The position numbers and the translations under genes are program-made. Shown in pieces: positions 18,646 through 27,195 of a DNA stretch of 64,000 nucleotides (its first letter is position 1; every line of letters begins with the position of its first letter). This stretch comes from Candidatus Poribacteria bacterium (GTDB taxonomy: Bacteria > Poribacteria > WGA-4E > WGA-3G). The notes under the pieces were generated by a model. It saw nothing but the letters and a program-made list of their open reading frames with translations. It ran no database searches and was not told the DNA's origin. The DNA lies in NCBI GenBank assembly GCA_012270865.1, contig JAAXHL010000096.1:26769-90768 (forward strand), written 5' to 3'.

Positions 18646-19251
18646 TTAGGTGGTTTTTTCAGGGTTATCGTCTTTCTCAGTTGGTGTTTCTGCTTCAGCC
18701 GTAGGTTCTGTGCCCTCAATTTCATACCATTCTGTTTTGTCGAAGAGTCTTTTCAAGAATGGAACGTTTTCGCGTTTGGCGACGGTCTGCGTTTTAATTT
18801 TTTCTTGTAATTTGAGGAGTCCTTCAATAAGTGCTTCTGGACGTGGTGGGCATCCGGGTACGTAGACATCGACGGGTATAATTCGGTCAACGCCTTTGAG
18901 GACGTGGTATCCGTGTTGCCAGTAGGGTCCGCCGCTTGTTGCGCAGCTGCCCATAGAGATGACGTATTTCGGTTCTGGCATCTGTTCATAGAGGCGTCGA
19001 ATGCGTGTTGCCATCTTGAGTGTGACAGTTCCTGAGATTACCATAAGGTCGGACTGTCGTGGTGTTGCGCGAGGCACGCCTGCTCCGAATCGGTCGAGGT
19101 CGTAATTAGAGGCTGCGGTTGCCATAAACTCGATGGCACAGCATGCGAGTCCGAAGGTCATCGGCCAGAGTGCTGAAGAACGTGCCCAGTTGGCGACAGC
19201 GTCAACCGAGGTGACGATTACGTTTTTATCGAGTTTTTCATTAATTATCAT
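18646..19251 (-). CDS. nuoB: NADH-quinone oxidoreductase subunit B
   Basis: Complex I subunit that carries cluster N2, about 201 residues from the ATG at 19251. The track start (19335) would overlap nuoA by 95 bases; the inner ATG overlaps by 11 and has GGAGGGAAG just upstream. Fe-S ligand motifs are 'LACCAIEFM', '[11 protein letters not shown]' and '[19 protein letters not shown]', complete for N2. The C-terminal tail ('[20 protein letters not shown]') is acidic and longer than usual. Confidence 0.97.
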   Translation of the reverse strand: MIINEKLDKNVIVTSVDAVANWARSSALWPMTFGLACCAIEFMATAASNYDLDRFGAGVPRATPRQSDLMVISGTVTLKMATRIRRLYEQMPEPKYVISMGSCATSGGPYWQHGYHVLKGVDRIIPVDVYVPGCPPRPEALIEGLLKLQEKIKTQTVAKRENVPFLKRLFDKTEWYEIEGTEPTAEAETPTEKDDNPEKTT

Positions 19252-19651
19252 AGCTTTCTTCCCTCCGGAGGGATTGGACTTCAAGCTGGGTGGATCGTAT
19301 CCATTCAAGGTCGCCTTTTGCCCAGACGTAAGCAAGCCCGACTAACAGGATCGCGATAAAGACGAGCATTTCCAAGAATGCGAAGAGACCGAAATCCCGA
19401 AAAACGACTGCCCATGGGAACAGGAAGACGACTTCCACATCGAAGATCAGGAAGATGAGCGCGATGACATAGAAGCGGGTGTTAAACTTGATACGCGTAT
19501 CGCCGATCGGGTCTTCACCGCATTCATAGGGGATGTACTTTTCGCCTGAGAATAATTTGGTGTGTAGGAGACGAGAGACCGTGAGATTTAGAACGACAAA
19601 TAGACAGCCGACAATCAAGAAGATTAGGACGTTTGCGAAGTTAAAAAGCAT
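19241..19651 (-). CDS. nuoA: NADH-quinone oxidoreductase subunit A
   Basis: Three-helix membrane subunit of complex I, 136 residues. Diagnostic: '[51 protein letters not shown]', with the loop cysteine that reports the active/deactive state in homologues. AAGGA lies 10 bases before the ATG. First gene of the nuo locus; its promoter should lie in the 330-base gap upstream. Confidence 0.97.
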   Translation of the reverse strand: MLFNFANVLIFLIVGCLFVVLNLTVSRLLHTKLFSGEKYIPYECGEDPIGDTRIKFNTRFYVIALIFLIFDVEVVFLFPWAVVFRDFGLFAFLEMLVFIAILLVGLAYVWAKGDLEWIRSTQLEVQSLRREESYDN

Positions 19652-19983
19652 TCTGGGTTATCCTTGAGAACTGCGGTGTTGCGAAAATTTTCGTGTGTAT
19701 CCGATTTCGTTGGTTAAAATTATATATCATTTTATGCTGATTTGCAAGTAAAATTTTAGCCATTAGGCATCAGTCGTCAGTTATCAGTTTTATGATCATA
19801 TTGCTCCTATTAGAACGTCAATTGGTTGTTTTGACCTTTGCCCAGACTGTGCTAAGCAACTGTGGTTGCGGAGAAACCGATAGCGTATTGGGATCGAACC
19901 AGTCCCAACCTGCGTTGTCATTACGGTGTTTGCTCGAACCCAAGTGCGCGAGCAGTGTCTCAGTGCAAGCATGATTTTCATTT
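19652..19983. other. Gene-free stretch upstream of nuoA
   Basis: About 330 bases between nuoA and the lipoprotein gene. It holds a short heptamer-like tract ('gtcagttatcag', 19769-19785) and a 61-codon minus-strand ORF (19796-19981) without recognisable similarity or start signal. A 'gggatcgaacc' string resembles a tRNA T arm but no cloverleaf can be closed. I see no supported gene. Confidence 0.4.
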
Positions 19984-20781
19984 CTACGGGTTTGATGAAT
20001 TTGTTTTCGGTTCCACAGTTATGGTGATTTCATTTGATACGAGCGGTGCTTTTCCACGTCGAGATTTGACAGGTAGATAAATATCCTTGACGACATCTTT
20101 GTGTCTTTCTGTGATAAACTTAATCTGTTCCTGATAGTAGTTGACTGCGTCCTGCTTTGCGGCGGCTTGAAGACTTGGATCGCTCTGAATACGCGCCATA
20201 TCTTTTCTGAGTTCAAGTACTTCGGGGTGCTCTTGGGTTATAGATTCGTTGTATACCTCCAAGTCAATAGCGAGGGTTAGGGTGTAAGTGCCTGGCTGTA
20301 ACTGGAAGTATTTCTGTATATCTTTCATTGAGAGTTCCTGATTTTCGGATGCTTTGAGTTGAAACCCTTGGATGCATCGGACAGTCTTTCCGTCGTTGCC
20401 GACGACGTATTTTTCTGGGTTTCCTTGTGTAATCGGAATTTGCGGTTCAAGGGTTTGTCCGTTCGCGTCTGTCACGGTTATTTGTGAGAATGCGCCTCTC
20501 GTTGCAACGCTGACAAACGGGACGAGCAGGTCGAATTTTCCGTTCTGAACGTTGAGATTCAGCGGGATAGCTTCGTTTGCTGCGTAGTTTGTTTTCGGCG
20601 TTGAAATTTGGAGTACAGCGAGTGCTTGCGGTGTTTCCGTTTCTGCAGTTGATGCGGTTTCGTCAGTCTGTGTTTGCGTTCCGGTTGTCTGCAAGCCACC
20701 GAGACATCCGGTAAGGGTAACAATTACGATAAGGTAGCAAAACGGAAGGGTTTTCAGGTTTCCAATGTTGCGAAATATCAT
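19984..20781 (-). CDS. Putative lipoprotein of unknown function
   Basis: Unrecognised, 265 residues. The N terminus is a lipoprotein signal: a charged start, a hydrophobic stretch 'FCYLIVIVTL' and a lipobox 'LTGC', so the mature protein is probably anchored to a membrane by a lipidated cysteine. A Thr/Glu-rich linker follows, then a beta-rich region ('PKTNYAANEAIPLNLNVQNG') that reads like an immunoglobulin-like or BsuPI-type domain, then a helical region with 'YYQEQIKFITERHKDVVKDI'. AAGGAG lies 7 bases before the ATG. No operon partner is obvious. Confidence 0.65.
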   Translation of the reverse strand: MIFRNIGNLKTLPFCYLIVIVTLTGCLGGLQTTGTQTQTDETASTAETETPQALAVLQISTPKTNYAANEAIPLNLNVQNGKFDLLVPFVSVATRGAFSQITVTDANGQTLEPQIPITQGNPEKYVVGNDGKTVRCIQGFQLKASENQELSMKDIQKYFQLQPGTYTLTLAIDLEVYNESITQEHPEVLELRKDMARIQSDPSLQAAAKQDAVNYYQEQIKFITERHKDVVKDIYLPVKSRRGKAPLVSNEITITVEPKTNSSNP

Positions 20782-20806
20782 TTATCGCTCCTTGTGTGTT
20801 ATATTG

Positions 20807-21886
20807 CTATAGTGTGATGCCTAATCCTGCTTGGTCGGTTACTTCGATGAATCCGTTGACGATTTTTTCTGGTGGTTCAGTGAGTTTTGCGCGCCACTCG
20901 ACTTCTCCCCATGCGTATTCGAGGATCGCGAAATTCGGTACACTCGCCATACATTGTACACTGGCGGCGGTTGCGACGGGTCCGCTCGGATTGTGAGGCG
21001 TTACCATGACGTTTCGTGCTGCGGCAAGCGTTGCGATTTTCTTCAATCCCGAAATTCCGCCGACATGTTTGACATCCGGTAAGATATAGTCAACGTGTGT
21101 TTCGGTTAGCAATCTATCAAACTCGGTGAGGGTTCGTAGCCGTTCACCTGTTGCGATTGGTATCCCGATAGAGCGACTGATATGTGCGAAGGCATCAAGG
21201 TTGTTTAATGATACTGCGTCCTCGATCCAAAAGAGGTGTAAGTCCTCCAATTCTTTGGCGACTTGGATGATAATGCCGGGGTTAAAACGGCTGTGGCAAT
21301 CCACCATGAGGTCAATTTCTCCACCGATTGCGGTGCGAATTGTGCGGATACGATCGATACCGCGACAGATGGCAGGCGTTAGGCTTCCCTGCGAAATGTT
21401 AGAGACAGAGACATCGTCGAAGGGTGCGCATTTTATGGCGGTGAATCCTTCGGCGACGGCGCGTTCTGCGTTGTTAGCAAACCCTGACGGGCTGCGATCT
21501 ACAGTGGCGCGGTTGATATTGGCGTAGAGGCGTACCTTTTCTCGACACTTGCCGCCTAACAGTTGATAGCTCGGGACGTTTAATGTCTTGCCGATTATAT
21601 CCCACATTGCCTGCTCAATTCCGCTGCATGCGGTATGATAGGTGTGGCTTTCGGTGTCGCGATAGAAGCGTTGTCGAAACGATTCGAGTTGGAACGGGTT
21701 CCGTCCGATGAGCATCGGTTTGAGGGTGTCGATGGTATGTCGAACGCGGTTATCATCTCTGCCGTGAGATGCCTCTCCGATACCGGTTATCCCGTTGTCT
21801 GCGTGTACTTTGACGAAGACCCAATTCCCGCGATGGTTTACTTGAACGACTTCGGTTTGTATGTCGGTAATTTTTAGTGTTTGCAT
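20807..21886 (-). CDS. Mandelate racemase/muconate lactonizing enzyme family protein
   Basis: Enolase-superfamily enzyme of 359 residues, probably an acid-sugar dehydratase. The metal ligands are D196 ('LMVDCHSRF'), E222 ('FWIEDAVS') and E248 ('PIATGERL'), and a C-terminal histidine is in 'VTPHNPSGP' (H298) after 'ILPDVKHVGGISG'. The KxK position reads 'IKCAPFD' (K152-C-A154), so one lysine is replaced, as in dehydratase subgroups that use a histidine base. The substrate is not predictable. No clear Shine-Dalgarno at the ATG. A ThuA-like gene lies 56 bases upstream in the same direction, so the two may be cotranscribed. Confidence 0.88.
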   Translation of the reverse strand: MQTLKITDIQTEVVQVNHRGNWVFVKVHADNGITGIGEASHGRDDNRVRHTIDTLKPMLIGRNPFQLESFRQRFYRDTESHTYHTACSGIEQAMWDIIGKTLNVPSYQLLGGKCREKVRLYANINRATVDRSPSGFANNAERAVAEGFTAIKCAPFDDVSVSNISQGSLTPAICRGIDRIRTIRTAIGGEIDLMVDCHSRFNPGIIIQVAKELEDLHLFWIEDAVSLNNLDAFAHISRSIGIPIATGERLRTLTEFDRLLTETHVDYILPDVKHVGGISGLKKIATLAAARNVMVTPHNPSGPVATAASVQCMASVPNFAILEYAWGEVEWRAKLTEPPEKIVNGFIEVTDQAGLGITL

Positions 21887-21942
21887 GGTGTTTGCGTTGA
21901 TGGTGTGGCGAGGTCGTTATTACCGCCGCGCCACACGAAATT

Positions 21943-22590
21943 CTACGAGGCAGCTGCCCATTTCACACCTTGCGTAAGGAATTTCTGCATACCTGCGCGT
22001 TCAAAAGTGCCTGGTCCGTGGCCTAAGGTGGTGAAAAAAACGCGGCCGGAGCCGTAGGGTTTTACCCATGCCATCGGGTGTGCTTTGCCGAACCATTCAG
22101 CGGATGCCAAGACGTGGATGTGCGGGTCGTGTGCGGAGATATAAATCTCATCTTCGACATCAAAATCTTCAATGCCTTGGGTTGTTGGGTGCTCGTTGTC
22201 CTCAATATGGACAGTGAATGTTGAACCGGGAGGGTGCCAATTGGCAGCGCCGCCGATAAGGTCCATGGCGCGCCCCCCGATCCACCATGCTGTTCCGTGG
22301 ATACCGATCAATCCCTTTCCTTCGCTGACGAATTGGAATAACCCGTCTTCTTCAGCGGTTGCTAAATCGGACACGCGTGCGACGGATCCGTCTTCTTTGC
22401 GTTCGGTTCGCGTGAAGCCTGTGCCAAAGACACATGCATCATAAGTATTCAATTCCGATGATGCTAAGATCCCTTTATCATCGGTTAGTGTTGCTGAAAT
22501 GTCGGGGTCTTCGGACAGAAAATCGTGGATGATATCTGCGCTTGCGTTGAAACGGTGGTTTTCACCTGATAGTACAAGGACTTTCGACAT
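21943..22590 (-). CDS. ThuA-like domain protein
   Basis: Class I glutamine-amidotransferase-like fold of the ThuA (trehalose utilisation) family, about 215 residues, presumably cytosolic. Markers are 'SKVLVLSGENHRFNAS', 'VSEGKGLIGIHGTAWW', 'GGAANWHPPGSTFTVHIEDNEHPTTQGI' and 'GRVFFTTLGHGPGTFE'. The track starts at a GTG (22614), but AAGGAGA lies just before the ATG at 22590, which I take as the start. ThuA-like proteins often accompany Gfo/Idh/MocA and sugar-catabolic genes; here the neighbour is an enolase-superfamily enzyme. The exact reaction is unknown. Confidence 0.85.
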   Translation of the reverse strand: MSKVLVLSGENHRFNASADIIHDFLSEDPDISATLTDDKGILASSELNTYDACVFGTGFTRTERKEDGSVARVSDLATAEEDGLFQFVSEGKGLIGIHGTAWWIGGRAMDLIGGAANWHPPGSTFTVHIEDNEHPTTQGIEDFDVEDEIYISAHDPHIHVLASAEWFGKAHPMAWVKPYGSGRVFFTTLGHGPGTFERAGMQKFLTQGVKWAAAS

Positions 22591-22729
22591 GAGAGTCTCC
22601 TTTGGAAACGGCACTTCAACCGTCGTTCACGATGAGAAATTGGACGTAAGAATTGCATTCTGTGGCAATAGTTTAATGCAGAATCAAAATTGTGTCAAAC
22701 CAATTTTTGAAGATGGATCGAAGATTATT

Positions 22730-22758
22730 TTGACATTAATGTGGCATCGTGATACAAT
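22730..22758 (+). promoter_or_regulatory. Sigma70-type promoter for the purF region
   Basis: TTGACA, 17 bases, TACAAT: a near-consensus vegetative promoter. Transcription would start near 22765, about 30 bases before the first gene of the plus-strand purF-purM cluster. Confidence 0.7.
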
Positions 22759-22797
22759 AAATTAATACTTTTAGAGAAAGCGAGTTGGTTGGAAGAG

Positions 22798-23340
22798 ATG
22801 AAAAAGAGTGGTATCACGTTAACCCTTGTGCAGATTTTGACAGGTGGTATCCTTGGATGGGTAGGCGGTTGGGTCTGTCTGCTTATATTTGAGGGTTTCA
22901 TTTGGGGTGTGCTGATCGGCAGTCGCATTAATCACGGTTTCTGGGTAGGTCTGTTCCTGCTCATTGCGATGGGTGTGACGTACGGTGTTATCGTTGTGGG
23001 TGCGAGCGTAGGCATGCGTTTTGTGAGTCAGAAATTCGGTGTAGATGTGCCGTTAAAACGGCTCTGTTCGGGTGCGTTTTTGGGGCCGCCTGCTGTTGTA
23101 GGTTTGTTTGCGCTGCTGAACGTGCCGTGGGAGATATTTGGTAAACCGAACCTGATTCTGGCGTTCCTGATCCCGGTGTTAAAGTTGCTTGCCTATATTG
23201 TTTCGTTACCGATGCGGGGATGGGTATCCCTCGGCTTACCTGTCGAAGTTTGGTATATTCTTGCTATCCCGATTGGTGCGATATTGGGGTATAGGATAGC
23301 GGCAGTTGAAGATACCGGTGCGCATGTGGAACAGACATAG
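22798..23340 (+). CDS. Hypothetical polytopic membrane protein
   Basis: Unrecognised, about 180 residues with four to five hydrophobic segments ('LVQILTGGILGWVGGWVCLLIF', 'FWVGLFLLIAMGVTYGVIVVGASVG', 'GAFLGPPAVVGLFALLNV', 'LILAFLIPVLKLLAYIVSL', 'YILAIPIGAILGYRIA'). Gly-rich helices and short loops suggest an inner-membrane protein. The track's TTG at 22789 and the ATG at 22798 are both open; I prefer the ATG, although neither has a good Shine-Dalgarno. First gene behind the promoter at 22730; purF follows after 71 bases. Confidence 0.7.
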   Translation: MKKSGITLTLVQILTGGILGWVGGWVCLLIFEGFIWGVLIGSRINHGFWVGLFLLIAMGVTYGVIVVGASVGMRFVSQKFGVDVPLKRLCSGAFLGPPAVVGLFALLNVPWEIFGKPNLILAFLIPVLKLLAYIVSLPMRGWVSLGLPVEVWYILAIPIGAILGYRIAAVEDTGAHVEQT

Positions 23341-23411
23341 ATTATGTGAAAGGTTTTTGATGAACGGCTGCGAACATTTCAGCGTGCATACTGGAGGTTT
23401 TACGCATCAAT

Positions 23412-24815
23412 ATGCAATATGATGATAAACCGAAGGACGAATGTGGTGTCTTTGGTATCTTTGGTCATCCAAGAGCGGTAGAGTTGACCTATTTGGGTTT
23501 ACGTGCGCTTCAACATCGGGGACAAGAGAGCAGTGGCATTGTTGCCTCGGATGGCGAGAGACTGACGTATCACCACGGTATGGGGCTTGTTCATTCTGTA
23601 TTTACTGATGATGTGTTGGCGGGGTTAAATGGTCATATAGCGATTGGTCACAACCGGTACTCAACGGCGGGGTCAAGCACGCTTGAGAATGCGCAGCCGC
23701 TGGTGAGGAACTACAAGCAGGGGCCTCTTGCGCTTGGTCACAACGGTAACCTTGTCAATGCGGTACAAGTGCGGAACCATCTGGAAAATGCGGGTTCTAT
23801 CTTCAGTACAAGTTTGGATACGGAAGTGATTTTCCATTTGATTGCGCATTCTCGGAACCAGGCTTTAGAACATAGGATTCTTGACGCGCTTCGGAGTGTT
23901 CAGGGTGCGTACTCGTTTGTCTGTATGGATACGAACACGCTGATGGGTGCTCGCGATGCTTACGGGTTCCGTCCGTTATGGATTGGTCGTCTCGGCGATG
24001 CATACGTGTTGTCTTCTGAGACTTGTGCCTTCGATGTGGTTGAAGCGGAGCCGATCCGTGAGGTATATCCGGGGGAGTTGGTCTTTATACGTTCTGTGCA
24101 TCGCGGTTTGGAGTCGTTGCGTTTTCATAAGCGAGAGTCAGAGTTATCGCAATGCATTTTTGAGTATATTTATCTTGCGCGTCCGGATAGCATAATGTTC
24201 GGTGAGAGCGTAAATAACACGCGTCGCGGGTTTGGTAGGCAGTTGGCGCGCGAGCACCCTGTCAAAGCAGATGTCGTTATTCCTGTTCCTGATTCGGCGA
24301 CGATTGCTGCCCTTGGATACGCTGAGGAGTCTGGTATCCCGTTCGATTTAGGGTTATCTCGGAACACTTTCGTCGGTCGGTCTTTTATGAATCCTGCGCA
24401 GGATATCCGTGAGTTGATGGTTAAAGTGAAGTTGAACCCGGTGCGTGACGTGTTGAGTGGCAAGCGGGTTATACTCGTAGATGATTCGATTATGCGGGGT
24501 ACAAATAGTCGAAAATTGGTGAAGATCGTTCGGGAAGGGGGTGCGACGGCGGTGCATCTCCGTATTGCTTCTCCTCCGAACAAGTTCCCTTGTTTTTACG
24601 GTGTAGACACACCGACGCGTGGCGAGTTGATTGCGAGTTCACACACCGTTGAGGATATACGAAAGTACATCCGTGCCGATAGTCTCGGTTATCTGAGTAT
24701 TGAAGGCTTACTAAAGTCGGTGAAGTCGCCTCGCGATTTTTGCACGACCTGTTTCGATGGGGAGTATCCGATTCCGCTTGTGGAGGAGGTTTCGGAGCAG
24801 CTCCCTTTAATTTGA
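23412..24815 (+). CDS. purF: Amidophosphoribosyltransferase
   Basis: First committed enzyme of purine synthesis: PRPP plus glutamine to 5-phosphoribosylamine; cytosolic, 467 residues. The N-terminal glutaminase nucleophile is C11 in 'DECGVFGIFGHP' after a 10-residue propeptide; 'LGLRALQHRGQESSGI' and 'IGHNRYSTAG' follow. The PRPP site is 'VILVDDSIMRGTNSRKLV'. The C-terminal cysteines 'FCTTCFDGEYPIP' are those of the Bacillus-type enzyme with a 4Fe-4S cluster. Four bases upstream of the ATG the sequence is poor in Shine-Dalgarno, but GGAGG is present at 23391-23395. Confidence 0.97.
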   Translation: MQYDDKPKDECGVFGIFGHPRAVELTYLGLRALQHRGQESSGIVASDGERLTYHHGMGLVHSVFTDDVLAGLNGHIAIGHNRYSTAGSSTLENAQPLVRNYKQGPLALGHNGNLVNAVQVRNHLENAGSIFSTSLDTEVIFHLIAHSRNQALEHRILDALRSVQGAYSFVCMDTNTLMGARDAYGFRPLWIGRLGDAYVLSSETCAFDVVEAEPIREVYPGELVFIRSVHRGLESLRFHKRESELSQCIFEYIYLARPDSIMFGESVNNTRRGFGRQLAREHPVKADVVIPVPDSATIAALGYAEESGIPFDLGLSRNTFVGRSFMNPAQDIRELMVKVKLNPVRDVLSGKRVILVDDSIMRGTNSRKLVKIVREGGATAVHLRIASPPNKFPCFYGVDTPTRGELIASSHTVEDIRKYIRADSLGYLSIEGLLKSVKSPRDFCTTCFDGEYPIPLVEEVSEQLPLI

Positions 24816-24871
24816 TTGCCAGTGTTGTATCTTAGTGTCTGTTTGGAACCTACGAGGAAATTTTTATCCTG

Positions 24872-25189
24872 ATGTTCACGCCGAATAAAAAAAATAGGAA
24901 CCAGAAAAAACCGAATCCGATAGGGACACCCCAAGGACAGAATACGCTTATCTCTCTGCTGATTTGTGCGATCTTGGGCATGGTTCTGAGTAGAGTTCTC
25001 CCTTCTGTCATTGGAAAGTTACAACCTGATATGGATGCGGTTGTCGCGCAAGAGATAGGACTGTACATTGCCTTGGGTGTTAGTGGCGTTGTTTTGGTTG
25101 TGAGTCTTCTCAGACCGCCGAAAAAAAATGTTTCACCGCTTCGTAAATTACTTTTAAAGGAACAAGAAAAATCAGATGGAAACCGATGA
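24872..25189 (+). CDS. Small hypothetical membrane protein
   Basis: Unrecognised, 105 residues. A basic N terminus ('MFTPNKKNRNQKKPNPIG') is followed by two hydrophobic helices ('LISLLICAILGMVLSRVLPSVIG' and 'IGLYIALGVSGVVLVVSLL') and a basic tail. The last 14 bases overlap the purM start, and purF ends 56 bases upstream, so it is embedded in the purine cluster and probably translationally coupled to purM. No function proposed. Confidence 0.7.
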   Translation: MFTPNKKNRNQKKPNPIGTPQGQNTLISLLICAILGMVLSRVLPSVIGKLQPDMDAVVAQEIGLYIALGVSGVVLVVSLLRPPKKNVSPLRKLLLKEQEKSDGNR

Positions 25190-26219
25190 AAAGCAGTTGA
25201 CGTACGCAGATGCGGGTGTCTCGTTTGAGGCGGAATCTGAGTCGATTTCGAGGCTTAAAAGCCTTGTTAAAACGACGTATCGTCCTGAAGTGCTCAGCGA
25301 TGTTGGGAGTTTTGGAGGACTCTTCGCCCTGCAAACCTATCGGGAACCGGTTCTGGTATCCAGTACGGATAGTGTCGGTACAAAATTGAAGGTTGCGTTT
25401 AAGGTCGGACGGCACGATAGTGTCGGTTTTGATATTGTCGCCCATTGTGGTAACGATATTGTTGTGCAGGGTGCGGAACCACTTTTCTTTTTAGATTACA
25501 TCGGCATTAACAAAGTAGAACCCGCGGTGATTGAAGGTATTGTGTCAGGTCTTTCCGAAGGTTGCCGTGAGATCGGTTGTGCTTTAATCGGTGGTGAGAT
25601 CGCGGAGATGCCGGATCTTTATGCGCCGGGGGAGTACGACTTAGTGGGGACGATTGTCGGTGCTGTTGAGAGAGACGATGTAATTACGGGAAGTGAGATT
25701 ACGCCAGGGGATTACCTCGTTGGATTAGGTGCTGTGGGTTTACATACCAACGGATTTTCACTTGCCCGTCGGATCCTATTTGATAGGTGCGGTTATGATG
25801 TTGATGTCTATCTCCGTGAACTCTCTGCGACGGTCGGGGAGGCACTCCTTGTAACCCATAGGAGTTACGTAAAATCTATTTTGGAACTTCGCAAAGTTTG
25901 CGAGATAAAGGGGATTGCGCATATCACTGGCGGTGGTTTGCCCGCGAATGTGCTGCGGATTCTGCCGGACGGATGCGTAGCCGACATTCGGAAGGGGACG
26001 TGGGATATTCCGCCGATTTTTCCGTTTTTGCAAGCGAGTGGGAATGTTGAAGAGGTGGAGATGTATAGGGTCTTCAATATGGGGATCGGGATGGTCGTTG
26101 TCCTTGCGCCTGATGCTGTTGATGCTGCCTTAGCATCACTCAATGCCTCTGGTGAATCTACTTTCCACATCGGTGAAGTTGTCTTGGGCGACAAGGGGGT
26201 GCAGGGTGTCGGATCCTAA
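25176..26219 (+). CDS. purM: Phosphoribosylformylglycinamidine cyclo-ligase
   Basis: AIR synthetase of purine synthesis: FGAM plus ATP to aminoimidazole ribotide; cytosolic, 347 residues. Markers are 'TYADAGVSFEAESESISRLKSLV', 'VSSTDSVGTKLKVAF', 'AHCGNDIVVQGAEPLFFLDYIG', 'GLSEGCREIGCALIGGEIAEMPDLY' and 'GLHTNGFSLARRILF', ending with 'HITGGGLPANVLRILPDGC'. AAGGAACAAGAA precedes the ATG within the overlapping upstream gene. The FliG-like gene overlaps its 3' end. Confidence 0.97.
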   Translation: METDEKQLTYADAGVSFEAESESISRLKSLVKTTYRPEVLSDVGSFGGLFALQTYREPVLVSSTDSVGTKLKVAFKVGRHDSVGFDIVAHCGNDIVVQGAEPLFFLDYIGINKVEPAVIEGIVSGLSEGCREIGCALIGGEIAEMPDLYAPGEYDLVGTIVGAVERDDVITGSEITPGDYLVGLGAVGLHTNGFSLARRILFDRCGYDVDVYLRELSATVGEALLVTHRSYVKSILELRKVCEIKGIAHITGGGLPANVLRILPDGCVADIRKGTWDIPPIFPFLQASGNVEEVEMYRVFNMGIGMVVVLAPDAVDAALASLNASGESTFHIGEVVLGDKGVQGVGS

Positions 26220-26967
26220 TACAGATACACGAACGCCACTTCCTTTTTTAGATGAAGCTGCTCAGCAAGAATTGGCTGTTTTGCTCGATGAGACACATCC
26301 GCAGATTGTTGTGGCGGCGATTCAAAGTGCGGAGGATGATGACGCTGCGCTTTTTTTTGTTATCTGTACGCAGTTGAAAGGTGAACCTATTGGAGATGCG
26401 ATCGCTACGGATATTGGAAAAATTTTCGCTATGCTACCTTTTGATAGACAGGTGAGTGTTGGTGAAAAGGTAACTACGACAGAGATTGTTGATGCCGAAC
26501 GCGCAACGCAAGTCTGGGACGAACAGCTTGCTAAGATTAAGGAGACACATCAGAACACAACCTTCTTGGGTGAAGGTGCGGCGAATCTTGCTAAGTTATT
26601 ATCGTATATGGATATAACGGAACAGGATCGCTTGTTGGAAGCGTTGGCAGTGAGGCGACCGAGGATAGTTGGGAACGTTTCTGATAGGTTGTTTACCTTT
26701 GAAGACCTGAGTGCTTTAGGGGATGACGCGATTAAGACGATCCTGCAAGTGTTAGATAAACCGACGATGGCACTTGCTCTGCACAATGCACCGACTGCGA
26801 TACGGGATCGGTTTTTTGAAAATATGTCAGCATCACAGTCGGAAGCTATTGAAGCAGAATCTGAACAATTGACCTTTGAACAGACACAACTTGCGGAAAC
26901 TGCCCGTCAATCTATCATCAGTTTAGTGCGTAATTTTGCGGCGAAAGGTTTGCTAAAAATGGAGTGA
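26206..26967 (+). CDS. FliG-like protein (flagellar motor switch homologue)
   Basis: About 253 residues. The second half follows FliG closely: 'LLSYMDITEQDRLLEALAVRRPRIVGNVSDRLFTFEDLSALGDDAIKTILQVLDKPTMALALHNA...IRDRFFENMS' matches the layout of the FliG middle and C-terminal domains ('FEDL', then 'ALK.A'). The N-terminal half contains 'ETHPQIVVAAIQ', the FliG 'EHPQ' region. The track start at 26143 lies inside purM; the GTG at 26206 has AGGGGG 6 bases before it and overlaps purM by 14 bases. Placement at the end of a purine cluster, away from any flagellar gene in the window, is odd; a motor role cannot be assumed. Confidence 0.72.
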   Translation: MSDPNTDTRTPLPFLDEAAQQELAVLLDETHPQIVVAAIQSAEDDDAALFFVICTQLKGEPIGDAIATDIGKIFAMLPFDRQVSVGEKVTTTEIVDAERATQVWDEQLAKIKETHQNTTFLGEGAANLAKLLSYMDITEQDRLLEALAVRRPRIVGNVSDRLFTFEDLSALGDDAIKTILQVLDKPTMALALHNAPTAIRDRFFENMSASQSEAIEAESEQLTFEQTQLAETARQSIISLVRNFAAKGLLKME

Positions 26968-27186
26968 GGTGTCGCGAGTACGGCTCGTGGGAATCGCGAG
27001 TACGGCTCGTGGGAATCGCGAGCACAGCTCGCTCCTACAATTTAACTTCGGTTCTCAAGAATCGCGAGCACAGCTCGCTCCTACAATTTAATTTTGGTTC
27101 TCAAGTTAGGAATCGCGAGCACAGCTCGCTCCTACAATTTAATTTTGGTTCTCAAGTTAGGAATCGCGAGCACAGCTCGCTCCTAC
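26968..27186. repeat. Six GCGAGC-aca-GCTCGC hairpin repeats
   Basis: Two short degenerate units ('aatcgcgagtacggctcgtgg') followed by four full units 'aatcgcgagcacagctcgctcctac', joined by a conserved linker 'aatttaattttggttctcaa'. They fill the gap between the convergent FliG-like and tonB genes. Stem differs from the other families while 'aatcg' and 'tcctac' flanks are kept. Confidence 0.85.
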
Positions 27187-27195
27187 TGTTTTGTT

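Noticed and set aside
18322-18810. Track ORF with 'DYKSLLQIKNRN' repeats, antisense to nuoB/nuoC
   Set aside because: Translation of the five GCGAC hairpin repeats plus antisense sequence of real genes.
19796-19981. Small ORF and tRNA T-arm-like string 'gggatcgaacc' upstream of nuoA
   Set aside because: No cloverleaf can be folded around it and the ORF has no Shine-Dalgarno or known motif.
23341-23411. Purine riboswitch upstream of purF
   Set aside because: The gap is only 71 bases and no purine-riboswitch core (paired loops with the conserved 'TATAA' and 'GTCTAC' motifs) is visible.
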